Source: Methylobacterium sp. J-076
GTDB taxonomy: Bacteria > Pseudomonadota > Alphaproteobacteria > Rhizobiales > Beijerinckiaceae
Assembly: GCF_022829405.1 (NCBI RefSeq)
Contig: NZ_JAKSXW010000143.1
Coordinates: 62,001 to 126,000, forward strand
DNA: 64,000 bases
Reading direction: 5' to 3'
Shown: positions 42,337 through 51,434 of the stretch, piece by piece
Position numbering within the stretch: position 1 is the stretch's first letter
Layout of the letters: each line of letters begins with the position of its first letter
Position numbers and translations under genes: made by a program
Notes under the pieces: model-generated
What the model saw: only the letters and a program-made list of their open reading frames with translations
What the model was told of the DNA's origin: nothing
The model's database searches: none

Positions 42337-42738
42337 ATGAGCCAGCGCGAGACGACCTGCCTCGTGGTCGACGATTCCGCGGTGATCCGGAAGGTCGCCC
42401 GCCGGATCATCGAGGATATCGGCTACGCCGTGATCGAGGCGGAGGACGGGGACACCGCCCTCGGCCTCTGCGCCGAGTCCATGCCGGACCTGATCCTCCT
42501 CGACTGGAACATGCCGAACAGGGACGGCTACGCCTTCCTGCAGGAGCTGCGGCAGAGCGAGGCCGGCCGCCGGCCCAAGGTCGTGTTCTGCACCACGGAG
42601 AACGATGTCGGCGCCATCGCCCGGGCCCTCCGGGGCGGGGCGGACGAATACATCATGAAGCCGTTCGATCGCGACATATTGACTGCAAAGCTCGAACAGG
42701 TCGGTCTCTCGATCAGGGCATCGACGGACATTTCTTAA
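42337..42738 (+). CDS. cheY: Chemotaxis response regulator CheY
   Basis: 133 aa single-domain receiver. Acidic pocket TCLVVDDSAVIRKVARRI, phospho-acceptor Asp in LILLDWNMPNRDGYAFL, switch Thr in VVFCTTENDVG and Lys in YIMKPFDRDIL. It is phosphorylated by CheA and acts on the flagellar motor or as a phosphate sink. No output domain. Confidence 0.92.
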   Translation: MSQRETTCLVVDDSAVIRKVARRIIEDIGYAVIEAEDGDTALGLCAESMPDLILLDWNMPNRDGYAFLQELRQSEAGRRPKVVFCTTENDVGAIARALRGGADEYIMKPFDRDILTAKLEQVGLSIRASTDIS

Positions 42739-42837
42739 TCAATCGAAACTAGACTTTGATGTTCGAGCGATGCCGGACCTGAGGTGGCGGGCGACCGCCC
42801 CCCGGGCCCCATCCGCCGAGGGGAGAGGGAACCGGTC

Positions 42838-44010
42838 ATGCTGTCCAGTCCTGCGGCGGTCTCGCCGCGCATGCCCGTTTCGCCGCCGAGCACCCCCGTG
42901 CGTGTGTTGATCGCCGACGATTCGGCGGTGGTGCGCGGCCTCGTCGCCCGCTGGATCACCGAGGCCGGCTTCCAGCTCGTCGGTACCGCCTCGAACGGCC
43001 GGATCGCCCTCGAGATGATGTCCCGGCACGACCCGGACGTGGTGCTCCTCGACATCGACATGCCGGAGCTCGACGGCACGGAGGCCCTGCCGCGGATGCT
43101 CGCGGCGAGCCCGACCCTGCAGGTCGTGATGATGTCGACGCTCACGACCCGCAACGCCGACATCTCGCTGCGCTGCCTCGCCCTCGGCGCGGTGGACTAC
43201 ATCGCCAAGCCCGAGAGCAACCGCGGCGTCACCACCTCGGACGCCTTCCGCACCGACCTGATCGAGCGGGTGCGGGTCTTCGGCGCGGCCCGCGCCCGCG
43301 GCCGGCGCACCGCCAGCCCCGCCGCTCCCTCGCACGCCGCCACGCCGGCATCCCTCGCGCCCGCCCCGGCGGCCAAGCCCGCCACCCCCATCACCCTGCG
43401 CCCGCGCGCCCGGTCCACGGGCCTGCCCCGCGTGCTGCTGATCGGCTCCTCGACCGGGGGCCCGAGGGCGGTGGGCGAGGCCCTGGCGGGGATCGGCGCG
43501 GCCGCCCTGCGCCGGGTGCCGACGCTCATCGTCCAGCACATGCCGCCGGTCTTCACGGCGGTGTTCGCCGAACACCTCGCGGCCCGGGTCGGCCTGCCCG
43601 CGGCCGAGGGCAAGGCGGACGAGCGCCTGGAGCCGGGCCGGATCTACGTGGCCCCGGGCGGGCGCCACATGGGCCTCGCGGCGGCGGCCGGCGGCCCGGT
43701 CGTCAAGCTCAGCGACGGCCCCCCCGTGAACTTCTGCCGCCCGGCGGTCGACGTGCTGTTCCGGGACGCGGCGGCGATCTTCGGCGCCGCCACCGCCACG
43801 GTGATCCTGACGGGCATGGGCTCGGACGGCACCAACGGCGCCCGCGCCCTGGTGGAGGCGGGCGGCCCGGTCCTCGCGCAGGACGAGGCCACGAGCACCG
43901 TCTGGGGGATGCCGGGCAGCGTGGCCCGCGCCGGCCTCGCCGAGGCCGTCCTGCCCCTGTCCGAGATCGGCCCGGCCCTGCGCGTCCTGCTCACGGGGCA
44001 ACCGGCATGA
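42838..44010 (+). CDS. cheB: Chemotaxis protein-glutamate methylesterase CheB
   Basis: 390 aa from the ATG at 42838 (GAGAGGGA upstream). N-terminal receiver with VLIADDSAVVRGLV, VVLLDIDMPELDGTEAL and the conserved VDYIAKPE; a long Ala/Pro linker; and the C-terminal esterase with LIGSSTGGPRAV (nucleophile Ser), IVQHMPPVFTAVFAEHL, IYVAPGGRHM and ILTGMGSDGTNGARALVEAG (catalytic Asp). It demethylates and deamidates chemoreceptors. Overlaps cheR by four bases. Confidence 0.95.
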   Translation: MLSSPAAVSPRMPVSPPSTPVRVLIADDSAVVRGLVARWITEAGFQLVGTASNGRIALEMMSRHDPDVVLLDIDMPELDGTEALPRMLAASPTLQVVMMSTLTTRNADISLRCLALGAVDYIAKPESNRGVTTSDAFRTDLIERVRVFGAARARGRRTASPAAPSHAATPASLAPAPAAKPATPITLRPRARSTGLPRVLLIGSSTGGPRAVGEALAGIGAAALRRVPTLIVQHMPPVFTAVFAEHLAARVGLPAAEGKADERLEPGRIYVAPGGRHMGLAAAAGGPVVKLSDGPPVNFCRPAVDVLFRDAAAIFGAATATVILTGMGSDGTNGARALVEAGGPVLAQDEATSTVWGMPGSVARAGLAEAVLPLSEIGPALRVLLTGQPA

Positions 44011-44855
44011 CCGAACTCGATTTCGAGTTTCTGCGCGCCTACCTCAAGCAGCGCTCCGGCCTCGCCCTCACCACCGAGAAGCGCTACCTCGTGGAGAGCC
44101 GCCTCGCGCCGGTCTGCCGACGCTTCTCCTTCGCCACCCTGAGGGACCTGATCGGCAGCCTCAGGATCGGCCACGACGGCGCCATCGAGCGGGCGGTCGT
44201 CGAGGCGATGACCACCAACGAGACCTTCTTCTTCCGCGACCGCATCCCCTTCGACCTGTTCCGGGACGTGGTGCTGCCGGAGGCGATCGCGCGCAACGCC
44301 GCCCGGCGGCGGCTCAGGATCTGGTGCGCCGCGGCCTCGACGGGCCAGGAGCCCTATTCCCTCGCCATGCTGCTGCAGGAGGCGGCCCCGCGCCTCGCGG
44401 GGTGGCAGGTCGATATCGTCGCCACCGACATCTCCAGCGAGGTGATCGAGCGGGCGAGGCTCGGGCTCTACAGCCAGTTCGAGGTCCAGCGCGGCCTGCC
44501 GGTGCAATGGCTGCTGAAGTACTTCACCCAGATCGGCGAACAGTGGCAGATCGCCGCCTCCCTCCGGGCAATGGTGGAGTTCCGGCAGTTCAACCTGCTG
44601 CACGGGTTCGAGGGGCTCGGCACCTTCGACATCATCTTCTGCCGGAACGTGCTGATCTACTTCGACGCCCCGACCAAGTCCGAGATCCTGACGCGGTTCG
44701 CTAACAGCCTCTCACCGGGCGGTGGCCTGCTGCTCGGCGCCGCCGAGACGGTGATCGGCCTCACCGACCGGCTCGCCCCCGACGGGAAGCACCGCGGCCT
44801 CTACGGCCATGCGGAGACGGCCCGGACGGCGGCCCTACGGGCGGCGGCGGGGTAG
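44007..44855 (+). CDS. cheR: Chemotaxis receptor methyltransferase CheR
   Basis: 282 aa. The start overlaps the cheB stop (ATGA). N-terminal helical domain (FEFLRAYLKQRSGLALTTEK), the FFRD loop (TTNETFFFRDRIPFDLF), SAM-binding RIWCAAASTGQEPYSLAM, the VATDISSEVIERAR motif and FDIIFCRNVLIYFD. It methylates receptor glutamates with SAM. Ends the che operon. Confidence 0.95.
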   Translation: MTELDFEFLRAYLKQRSGLALTTEKRYLVESRLAPVCRRFSFATLRDLIGSLRIGHDGAIERAVVEAMTTNETFFFRDRIPFDLFRDVVLPEAIARNAARRRLRIWCAAASTGQEPYSLAMLLQEAAPRLAGWQVDIVATDISSEVIERARLGLYSQFEVQRGLPVQWLLKYFTQIGEQWQIAASLRAMVEFRQFNLLHGFEGLGTFDIIFCRNVLIYFDAPTKSEILTRFANSLSPGGGLLLGAAETVIGLTDRLAPDGKHRGLYGHAETARTAALRAAAG

Positions 44856-44865
44856 CGCCCGCGGG

Positions 44866-44897
44866 CCCGCCCGGCCCCGTACCCCGGCGCGGGCGGG
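44866..44897. terminator. GC-rich hairpin between convergent cheR and FkbM genes
   Basis: CCCGCCC at 44866-44872 pairs perfectly with GGGCGGG at 44891-44897, with further GC pairing possible inside the 18-base loop. It fills the short gap between convergent stop codons. There is no T run, so intrinsic termination is uncertain; it may instead block read-through from both sides. Confidence 0.4.
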
Positions 44898-44898
44898 G

Positions 44899-45696
44899 TC
44901 ACGCGTCGGATCGCGGGTACCCCATGAGCGTCCCGGTCGCGGCAAAGCCGTTCTTGCGCACGGACACCGTGCCCGGCATCGGCTCCAGGCTGGCGTGGAC
45001 GTCCTTCCAGCCGAGCCGCCTCCGGGCGAGCAGGTAGAAGAACGATTCCGCGTCGTGCCAGGGCGAGCGGAGATCCTCGCCGTAGGGGCCGGTCGAGTGC
45101 CAGGGGAAGGCGTGGCGGACCGGGCCCGCTTCGCCCGCGATCTCGGCGTTCGCGTAGACCTTCGGGACGGAGAGGCCGTCCACGAGGTTGAACGACCGGT
45201 AGCCGTGCGCGCAGAGCAGGGAGAAGACCTCGACGGAATGGCTCTCCGCCGAGATGAAGGGCGGCTTGATCCCCGCCCCGAACAGGCTCCTCAGGACGTT
45301 CGGGTCGAAGCCCTCGAGATCGATCTTGATGTAGTGCGGCTCGCCGTGGTTCCGGACGATGACGGTCGCCGGGATGCTCGCCAGCCTGATGCGGTCGAAC
45401 TGTTCCCGCACTTCGGGGGCCGGCGCGGGGAACTGGCTCAGGACGTCGTTCGTCCTGTGGATGTAGAAGTCAACCTCGTCCTGGTATTCGGCGTCCGTCA
45501 CGACGGCATTGATGATCGTCAGGCGTCCTTCGTCGATCTCCCGCGCGAAACGCGCCCGGCTGTGCTGGCACAGGGTGGGATTCGCTTCGACGGCGACGAC
45601 GTCGTGGCCCTTCAGCAAGTAATATGCGACGTCGTCGCCGTTGTTCATGCCGAAATCGTAGGCGATTTTTCTCGCCGTCCCTGGGCTTTGGGTCAT
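44899..45696 (-). CDS. FkbM-family methyltransferase
   Basis: 265 aa from the ATG at 45696. Class I methyltransferase features: YDFGMNNGDDVAYYLLKGHD (motif I region), VVAVEANPTLCQ (acidic end of strand 2), LTIINAVVTD and YIKIDLEGFDPNVL, the hallmark of FkbM-type enzymes. These O-methylate sugars or polyketides in envelope polysaccharides and natural products. The C-terminal 80 residues are unusual for the family and may bind the substrate. No glycosyl operon is adjacent, so the substrate is unknown. Confidence 0.82.
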   Translation of the reverse strand: MTQSPGTARKIAYDFGMNNGDDVAYYLLKGHDVVAVEANPTLCQHSRARFAREIDEGRLTIINAVVTDAEYQDEVDFYIHRTNDVLSQFPAPAPEVREQFDRIRLASIPATVIVRNHGEPHYIKIDLEGFDPNVLRSLFGAGIKPPFISAESHSVEVFSLLCAHGYRSFNLVDGLSVPKVYANAEIAGEAGPVRHAFPWHSTGPYGEDLRSPWHDAESFFYLLARRRLGWKDVHASLEPMPGTVSVRKNGFAATGTLMGYPRSDA

Positions 45697-45777
45697 GTGT
45701 CGCGCATCCTGCCGCAACCAGGATTACCCCAAAGCCGGGACAGGGGAAACGGATGCGGGAGGCGGCCTGCCGTCCGC

Positions 45778-46515
45778 TCAGGCGGGCCGGTTGGCCCGGC
45801 GCCTGCGCCGGGCGAGCAGGTTGAGGCCCTCGACCCCGGCCGAGAAGGCCATGGCGGTATAGATGTAGCCCTTCGGCACGTGGGCCCCGAAGCCCTCCGC
45901 GATCAGCGTCATGCCGATCATGATGAGGAAGCCGAGCGCCAGCATCACCACGGTGGGGTTCCGGGCGATGAAGGCCGAGAGCGGGTCGGCCGCCACCAGC
46001 ATCACCGTCACCGCCGCCACGACGGCGATCATCATGATCGGCACGTGCTCGGTCATGCCCACGGCGGTGATGATCGAATCGATCGAGAACACGAGGTCGA
46101 GGAGCAGGATCTGCCCGATCGCCGCCGCGAAGCCGATGGAGGCTCCCCCGGCCCCTGACGCGACGGGAACGGGATCGACCGTGTGATGGATCTCCTTCGT
46201 CGCCTTCCACAGGAGGAACAGGCCGCCGGCGACGAGGATGATGTCCCGCCACGAGAAGCCCTTCCCCAGCACCTGGACGACCGGCTCGGTCAGGTGGACG
46301 ATGAAGGCCACCGCCCCGAGGAGCGCCAGCCGCAGCACCAGGGCGAGGCCGATGCCGATCCGCCGCGCGCTCGCCTGACTGTCCGCCGGCAGCTTGTTCG
46401 TGAGGATCGAGATGAAGATCAGGTTGTCGATCCCCAGCACCACCTCCATCACCACGAGCGTGGCGAGGGCCGCCCAGGCGGACGGGTCTGCGGCGAGCTG
46501 CATCAGGTCGTTCAC
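45778..46515 (-). CDS. TerC-family integral membrane protein
   Basis: 245 aa from a GTG at 46515 (GGAG nine bases before). About seven transmembrane helices. TerC/Alx signatures with acidic residues inside the membrane: LVVMEVVLGIDNLIFISILT and LLLDLVFSIDSIITAVGMTE. The family exports metal ions such as manganese or takes part in tellurite and pH responses. It starts five bases after the stop of the lipid kinase gene, so the two are co-transcribed. Confidence 0.88.
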   Translation of the reverse strand: MNDLMQLAADPSAWAALATLVVMEVVLGIDNLIFISILTNKLPADSQASARRIGIGLALVLRLALLGAVAFIVHLTEPVVQVLGKGFSWRDIILVAGGLFLLWKATKEIHHTVDPVPVASGAGGASIGFAAAIGQILLLDLVFSIDSIITAVGMTEHVPIMMIAVVAAVTVMLVAADPLSAFIARNPTVVMLALGFLIMIGMTLIAEGFGAHVPKGYIYTAMAFSAGVEGLNLLARRRRRANRPA

Positions 46516-46520
46516 GGTCT

Positions 46521-47471
46521 TCAGCTCCGCTGGGGGCTCGTGCCGAGGAGGCGGTTCCCGAGTTGCGCGAGGTCGGATGCGCCGGCCCGTTCCGAGGGCG
46601 GCGGCGCGTAGATCGTCAGGATCTTGGGCATCACCTTGAAGTGGGCCGGGGTGTGCGTCGTCAGTTCGCCGTCGGTGTTCACCGGGCGGGGCTTGCGGGT
46701 GGTGAGGCGGATTTCCTGCGTCTTGAAGGCCCGGACGTCGGCGGCCTTGCCGTGCGTGCCCCGCCGCAGGGCCGGCAGGAGCGCGAGCAGACGCCACCAA
46801 TGGGCGATCTCGAGGCTGTAGAAATCGAGCTTGCCGTCATCGACGGCGGCCCCTTCCTCCACCGTCATGCCGCCGCCGTAGTGCCGGCCGTTGCCCACCG
46901 AGACCTGGATGGTCGTGACCTTCTCGACCTTGCCGTCGTGCTCGATGGTGACGCCGAACGGACGCACCCGGCGCAGCACCCGCACGGCGGCCACCGCGTA
47001 GCCGAACACGCCCCAGCGCTTCTTCGCCTCCGAGGTCAGCTCGCCCGCGAGCTCGGCCGAGAAGCCGATGCTCGCGACGTTGAAGTAGTAGTGGCCGTTG
47101 ACCCAGCCGAGATCGACCGCCTGCGGCTGCGCCGTCGGGATGAAGCGGGCGGCGGCGAGGGGGTCCAGCGGCAGGCCGAGGGACCGGGCGAGGTCGTTGG
47201 CGGTGCCGAGCGGCAGGATGGCGAGGGGCAGGCCGCTCTCGACCAGCGTCTCGGCCGCCGCGTTCATGGTGCCGTCACCCCCGCCGAGGATGACGAGGTC
47301 GACATCCTTCGCCCGGGCGCGGATGGCGGCACAGGGATCGGCCCCCTCCGGCGGATCGACCGGCTCGATCCCGCCCGCGCGCAGGATGGCGCGGACCTCG
47401 TCCAGGGAGAAGTCGCCGCTGCGGGCCTTGGGGTTGCAGCTCAGCAGGGCGCGCCGGGGAGGGGCGCTCAT
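46521..47471 (-). CDS. Diacylglycerol/lipid kinase family protein (YegS-like)
   Basis: 316 aa from the ATG at 47471. The DAGK catalytic domain is clear: ALLSCNPKARSGD, LVILGGGDGTMNAAAETLVE (ATP-binding GGDGT) and LPLGTANDLARSLGLP. The C-terminal beta domain includes DDGKLDFYSLEIAHWWRLL and PVNTDGELT, as in YegS/LpxK-unrelated lipid kinases. It phosphorylates a lipid hydroxyl in the inner membrane. First gene of a two-gene unit with terC. Confidence 0.88.
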   Translation of the reverse strand: MSAPPRRALLSCNPKARSGDFSLDEVRAILRAGGIEPVDPPEGADPCAAIRARAKDVDLVILGGGDGTMNAAAETLVESGLPLAILPLGTANDLARSLGLPLDPLAAARFIPTAQPQAVDLGWVNGHYYFNVASIGFSAELAGELTSEAKKRWGVFGYAVAAVRVLRRVRPFGVTIEHDGKVEKVTTIQVSVGNGRHYGGGMTVEEGAAVDDGKLDFYSLEIAHWWRLLALLPALRRGTHGKAADVRAFKTQEIRLTTRKPRPVNTDGELTTHTPAHFKVMPKILTIYAPPPSERAGASDLAQLGNRLLGTSPQRS

Positions 47472-47765
47472 CGGGCGGCCCGCGCCGGGCGCGGGGCGAT
47501 GGGGGTGGGGACGACGCATGGGAGCGCTCGCGCCTGAGGTGCCGTCATTCGCGTTCGCATCCTTCCGGGGCCGGTCGGGGTCACAGGTGTTGTTTTTTCG
47601 CACTTGGGCGACAGACGTGCGAACTCAACCCCATCATCCCCGGAATTCGCAGCTGGTGCCGCGGCCCGGCACCTGCGATGCCTGAGATCGACCCGGAACC
47701 CTCGCGGCACCCGGGTGCGTTTTTCCCCCGCCATCCCTCCCTCCGCCGCGGTCCGACCGGGTCCC

Positions 47766-48572
47766 ATGCGCGCCTCCCCCATCCCCCTCCGCCACCTCGC
47801 CACGGCCCTCGGGCTCGTGCTGCCGCTTCTGGCCGTGCCGGCCTCGGCCGACCCGCGGGCCTGGGTCGATCCGCCGAAATCCTCACCCCCCGAGGCGGCG
47901 GCGCCCAAGCCCGCCGCCCCGGCCGAGGCGCACGTTCAGGCGGCCGACCGGCCGACGAAGGCCGCCGACACCGCCCCGCGGCCGCCGCGCGCCCGCGCGG
48001 CCGGCCGCGCCGAGGCCCGGGCGCGGGTCGCCGCCGTCCCGAAGCCGCCTCACCGGGCGCCGCGGACGCGCCTCGCCGACACGCCGGCCATGGGCCCCAC
48101 CGTGGCCCCGACGGCCGCGCCCGCCCCGGCGGGGCGGGTGGAGGCGGCCCAGGCGCTCGCGATGGACTACCTCTCCGTGGTCTCGGCGCCGGGGGAGGCC
48201 ATGGTCGGCGCGGCGCCGCGCTTCTACGGCACCCGCGTCCGGTTCTACGGCCGCAGGACGACGCTGGCGGCCCTGCTCGACGAGAAGCGTGGTTTCGTCC
48301 GCCGCTGGCCGGAGCGGCGCTACGCGGCCCGGGCCTTCAGCACCCAGTGCAGCCCGGACGGGACGTCCTGCATCGTGCGGACCATCGTCGATTTCAGCGC
48401 CGCCAACCCGCAGCGGGGCGCCGTGTCGCGGGGGGCCTCGGAACTGGTGCTGGAGGTGAGCTTTGCCGGGCAGCGCCCCGTCATCGTGGCCGAGAGCGGC
48501 CGGGTCCTGCACCGGGACGGCCGGGGCCAGGAGCGGGCCGAGACCTTGGCGCCGGGGGCGGGCAGGGGTTAG
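47766..48572 (+). CDS. Exported protein with Pro/Ala-rich linker and a C-terminal Hyphomicrobiales domain
   Basis: 268 aa. Signal peptide (HLATALGLVLPLLAVPASA), a disordered Ala/Pro/Arg linker (about residues 35-125) and a folded C-terminal domain: AMDYLSVVSAPGEAMVGAAP, FYGTRVRFYGRRTTLAALLD, GFVRRWPERRYAARAFSTQC, with Cys pairs in QCSPDGTSCIV. This domain follows other enzymes in many Hyphomicrobiales proteins. I know no function. It precedes the SNase-like gene in the same direction, 78 bases away. Confidence 0.6.
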   Translation: MRASPIPLRHLATALGLVLPLLAVPASADPRAWVDPPKSSPPEAAAPKPAAPAEAHVQAADRPTKAADTAPRPPRARAAGRAEARARVAAVPKPPHRAPRTRLADTPAMGPTVAPTAAPAPAGRVEAAQALAMDYLSVVSAPGEAMVGAAPRFYGTRVRFYGRRTTLAALLDEKRGFVRRWPERRYAARAFSTQCSPDGTSCIVRTIVDFSAANPQRGAVSRGASELVLEVSFAGQRPVIVAESGRVLHRDGRGQERAETLAPGAGRG

Positions 48573-48650
48573 AGCACGGGACGAAGGCAGGGCGCCGGAC
48601 GGTCGGGCGCCCAGGCCTTCGCGGGATCGGAAGAGGTCGGGTAGGGACGG

Positions 48651-49886
48651 ATGACGTCTTCCACAGCGGTGGCGGAACAGGAGGCCGGGGCGGCGCATCC
48701 CCAGCTCGACGCGCCGGATCGCGCGGGGTTGGCCGAGACGTTGCGGCGGGAGATCGCCCGGTCCCGCCCCCATCCGGTGGCCGAGCGGACGCTGCTGCTC
48801 ATCCTCCAGGCCGCCGTGGAGCCCCAGGCCGCCGAACCCGGCTACCGCATCCTCGACCGGCACGGCGCCCCGCGCCTGCACCCGGCGGGGGAGGGGGGCA
48901 CGCCGCGCCCCTTCACCCTCGGCGACCTCATCGACGAGCAGCGGTCCCGGCATCCGGGCCTGTTCCTGCCCCCCGAGCCCGCGGCCGAGGCCGTGGAGGC
49001 CCAGCCCCCGGCCCCTCAGGAATCCGCCCTCTCGGCGGGGGCCTCGGAGGTGCGGGCCGCCACCGCGCGCTTCATCGGATCGCAATCGGAGCGCGCCCGC
49101 TCGCTGGCCGAGCAATCCTCGGTCCAGGGCCGGGCGCTGGCCCGCTCGGCCGCCGGGGCCCTCACGGCCCTGCGGGGCCGCCTGCGCCGCGACGATCCCC
49201 CCGCCGGGGAGGCCGGGCCGTCCTCCGGGGGCCTGACGGCGCCCGCCGGGCCGCCCGTCGCGGGGCGCCTCCGCGAGCGGTTCGGCCCCATCGGCGACGC
49301 CGACGGGCACCGCGGCCGGTTCTGGCTCGGCACCGCCGCGGCGGCCACCGCGGCGATGGTGCTCCTCGCGGTGATCGTGAACGCGCCGCGCTCGCCCGAG
49401 ACCGCCCCGGCGCCCGCCTCCACCCCGGCCCTGCGCCCCGCCGTGCCGGCCAACCCGGCGCCGGAACCGCCCCAGGCGGCCCGGGCGCCCTCGGTGCCCG
49501 ACAACGTGACCCCCCCGCCCGAGGGGGACGGCCGCGGCGACCCCGAGGCGGACGCGCCGCCGCCCCCCGCCAACGCGGTCACCGGCATCGTGCAGGTGAT
49601 CGACACCGCGACCCTGAAGGTCGGCGGCAAGCTCGTGCACCTGTTCGGCGTCGAATGGGTGCGCGGCGGGCAGGCCGACGAGCTGGCCCGCTACATCTCC
49701 GGCCGGACGGTGACGTGCCTGCCCGCCCCCGGCAGCGAGAACATGAACTGCCTCGTCGATGGGCGCGACCTGTCCGAGGTGGTGCTCTACAACGGCGGCG
49801 GCCGCGCCTCGCCCGAGGCGAGCCCCGAGCTGGTGGCCGCCGAGGACCATGCCCGCAGTGAGCGCCTCGGCGTGTGGAAGCGCTGA
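48651..49886 (+). CDS. Membrane protein with a degenerate C-terminal SNase-like domain
   Basis: 411 aa. A long N-terminal cytoplasmic part, a Ser/Arg helical stretch, one transmembrane helix near residues 225-243 (LGTAAAATAAMVLLAVIVNA), a Pro-rich linker, and a C-terminal OB-fold resembling staphylococcal nuclease: VTGIVQVIDTATLKVGGKLV, HLFGVEW, MNCLVDGRDLSEVVLYNGGG and DHARSERLGVWKR. The catalytic residues of true nucleases (Asp and Arg of DGDT..VRL, Glu of APE) are not conserved, so it is probably a binding rather than a cleaving domain. AGGGA precedes the ATG. Confidence 0.65.
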   Translation: MTSSTAVAEQEAGAAHPQLDAPDRAGLAETLRREIARSRPHPVAERTLLLILQAAVEPQAAEPGYRILDRHGAPRLHPAGEGGTPRPFTLGDLIDEQRSRHPGLFLPPEPAAEAVEAQPPAPQESALSAGASEVRAATARFIGSQSERARSLAEQSSVQGRALARSAAGALTALRGRLRRDDPPAGEAGPSSGGLTAPAGPPVAGRLRERFGPIGDADGHRGRFWLGTAAAATAAMVLLAVIVNAPRSPETAPAPASTPALRPAVPANPAPEPPQAARAPSVPDNVTPPPEGDGRGDPEADAPPPPANAVTGIVQVIDTATLKVGGKLVHLFGVEWVRGGQADELARYISGRTVTCLPAPGSENMNCLVDGRDLSEVVLYNGGGRASPEASPELVAAEDHARSERLGVWKR

Positions 49887-49946
49887 GCGCTTGATCCCCC
49901 GCCGCCGGGCGCCAGATGCGGCGCATGTCCGGGATGCGGGGCGGCG

Positions 49947-50987
49947 ATGGCGGGCGACACGTTCGGACGGACAGCGGACGGCCACGAGGTCCGGCGCCAC
50001 ACCCTCGCCCGCGGCACGCTGCGGGTGCGGATCATCGATTTCGGGGCCGTCGTCACGGGCATCGAGTGCCCCGACCGCGACGGCCGGATCGCCAACGTCG
50101 TCCTCGGCCTTCCGGACCTGAAGGGCTACGAGACCGTCAGCCCGAGCTTCGGTGCGGTGGTCGGGCGCTACGCCAACCGCATCGCGGGCGGGCGCTTCAG
50201 CCTGGACGGGCGCACCTATCACCTGCCCACCAACGACGGCGGCAACACGCTGCACGGGGGGAAACGCAATTTCGGGCTGCATCTCTGGCGGGTGGACCAC
50301 GCCGACGAGGTGAGCCTGGGCCTGTCCCGCCTGTCACCGGACGGGGAGGAGGGCTTCCCCGGCAATCTCAGCGTGCAAGTCCACTACAGCCTGCCCGCGG
50401 ACGGCGTGTTGCGCATCGCCTACCGGGCGTGGACCGACCGGCCCACGGTCGTGAACCTGACCAACCACAGCTATTTCAACCTCGCGGGGGAGGGGGCGGG
50501 CGATGTGCTCGGCCACCGGGTGCAGATCGAGGCGGATGCCTTCACGCCCACCGATCCGGAACAGGTGCCCACCGGGGAGATCCGCCCCGTCGCCGGCACG
50601 CCCCTCGATTTCCGCACGGAGCGGGCGCTCGGCGAGCGCATCCGGGTGGGGGATCCGCAGATCGTCTTCGCGAAGGGCTACGACCACTCCTTCGTTCTGC
50701 GCGGCCAGGCCGACACGCTGCGCCGCGCCGCCGCCTGCCACGATCCGGCCAGCGGCCGGCGCCTCGCGGTGTGGACCACGTCACCCGCGCTGCAGCTCTA
50801 CACGGGCAACAACCTCGACGGCACGCTGGTCGGGCCGTCCGGGCGCATCTACCGCTCGGGCGACGCGGTGTGCTTCGAGACCCAACGCTTCCCGAACGCC
50901 CCCAACATCCCCTCCTTCCCCTCCGCGGTGCTCCGCCCCGGCGAGGCGTTCGAGGCGGTGACGGAGTTCCGTCTCACTGTGGCCTGA
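49947..50987 (+). CDS. galM: Aldose 1-epimerase (galactose mutarotase)
   Basis: 346 aa, normal length. Mutarotase signatures: GAVVGRYANRIAGGRFSLDG, NDGGNTLHGGKRNFG (catalytic His in LHGG), VNLTNHSYFNLAGEG (second His) and ETQRFPNAPNIPSFPS (catalytic Glu). It converts alpha and beta anomers of sugars. A stand-alone metabolic gene here. Confidence 0.93.
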   Translation: MAGDTFGRTADGHEVRRHTLARGTLRVRIIDFGAVVTGIECPDRDGRIANVVLGLPDLKGYETVSPSFGAVVGRYANRIAGGRFSLDGRTYHLPTNDGGNTLHGGKRNFGLHLWRVDHADEVSLGLSRLSPDGEEGFPGNLSVQVHYSLPADGVLRIAYRAWTDRPTVVNLTNHSYFNLAGEGAGDVLGHRVQIEADAFTPTDPEQVPTGEIRPVAGTPLDFRTERALGERIRVGDPQIVFAKGYDHSFVLRGQADTLRRAAACHDPASGRRLAVWTTSPALQLYTGNNLDGTLVGPSGRIYRSGDAVCFETQRFPNAPNIPSFPSAVLRPGEAFEAVTEFRLTVA

Positions 50988-51028
50988 GTCGTGTTGACGG
51001 CGGCTCGATCGCCCGCCAAGACAGCGGA

Positions 51029-51394
51029 ATGCGCAGGCCCTCGGACCGATCGGCTCGAAGCCGCGCGGTCATCGCCGTGGCCGCGCTCTACGCCCTGCTG
51101 CTTCAGGTCTTCCTCGTCTCGCTCCAGCCCCCCGTGTCGCTCCCCGGCGACGGGGTGATCTGCGCGGCCCATGACGGGGCGCCCGCCGACGACGGCACGC
51201 CCTGCCCGCAGCAGCTCTGTTGCCTCGCCGCCCACCTCGCCCAGCCGCTCGCCGCCCCGGTCCCCGCCCCCGTCGCGGTGGCCGTGCCCTGGCGCCGGGC
51301 CGTGGCGCAGGTCTGGCGCCCCGCGGAGAGGCCCCCCGTCCGCGGCCCGCCCGACCGCGGCGCCGTCAGCTCCCGAGGTCCGCCCGCCGTCTGA
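51029..51394 (+). CDS. DUF2946-like small membrane/exported protein
   Basis: 121 aa. One N-terminal hydrophobic segment (VIAVAALYALLLQVFLVSLQ), then a Cys/His-bearing stretch VICAAHDG...PCPQQLCCLAAHL, and a basic tail. This is the layout of DUF2946 proteins, which commonly accompany TonB-dependent receptors and copper or iron genes and may bind metal. It ends 40 bases before the PepSY/receptor fusion, suggesting one operon. Confidence 0.6.
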   Translation: MRRPSDRSARSRAVIAVAALYALLLQVFLVSLQPPVSLPGDGVICAAHDGAPADDGTPCPQQLCCLAAHLAQPLAAPVPAPVAVAVPWRRAVAQVWRPAERPPVRGPPDRGAVSSRGPPAV

Positions 51395-51434
51395 ACCGAT
51401 CCGCCCATCGATCGCTCAGATTCCGGACCCCATC

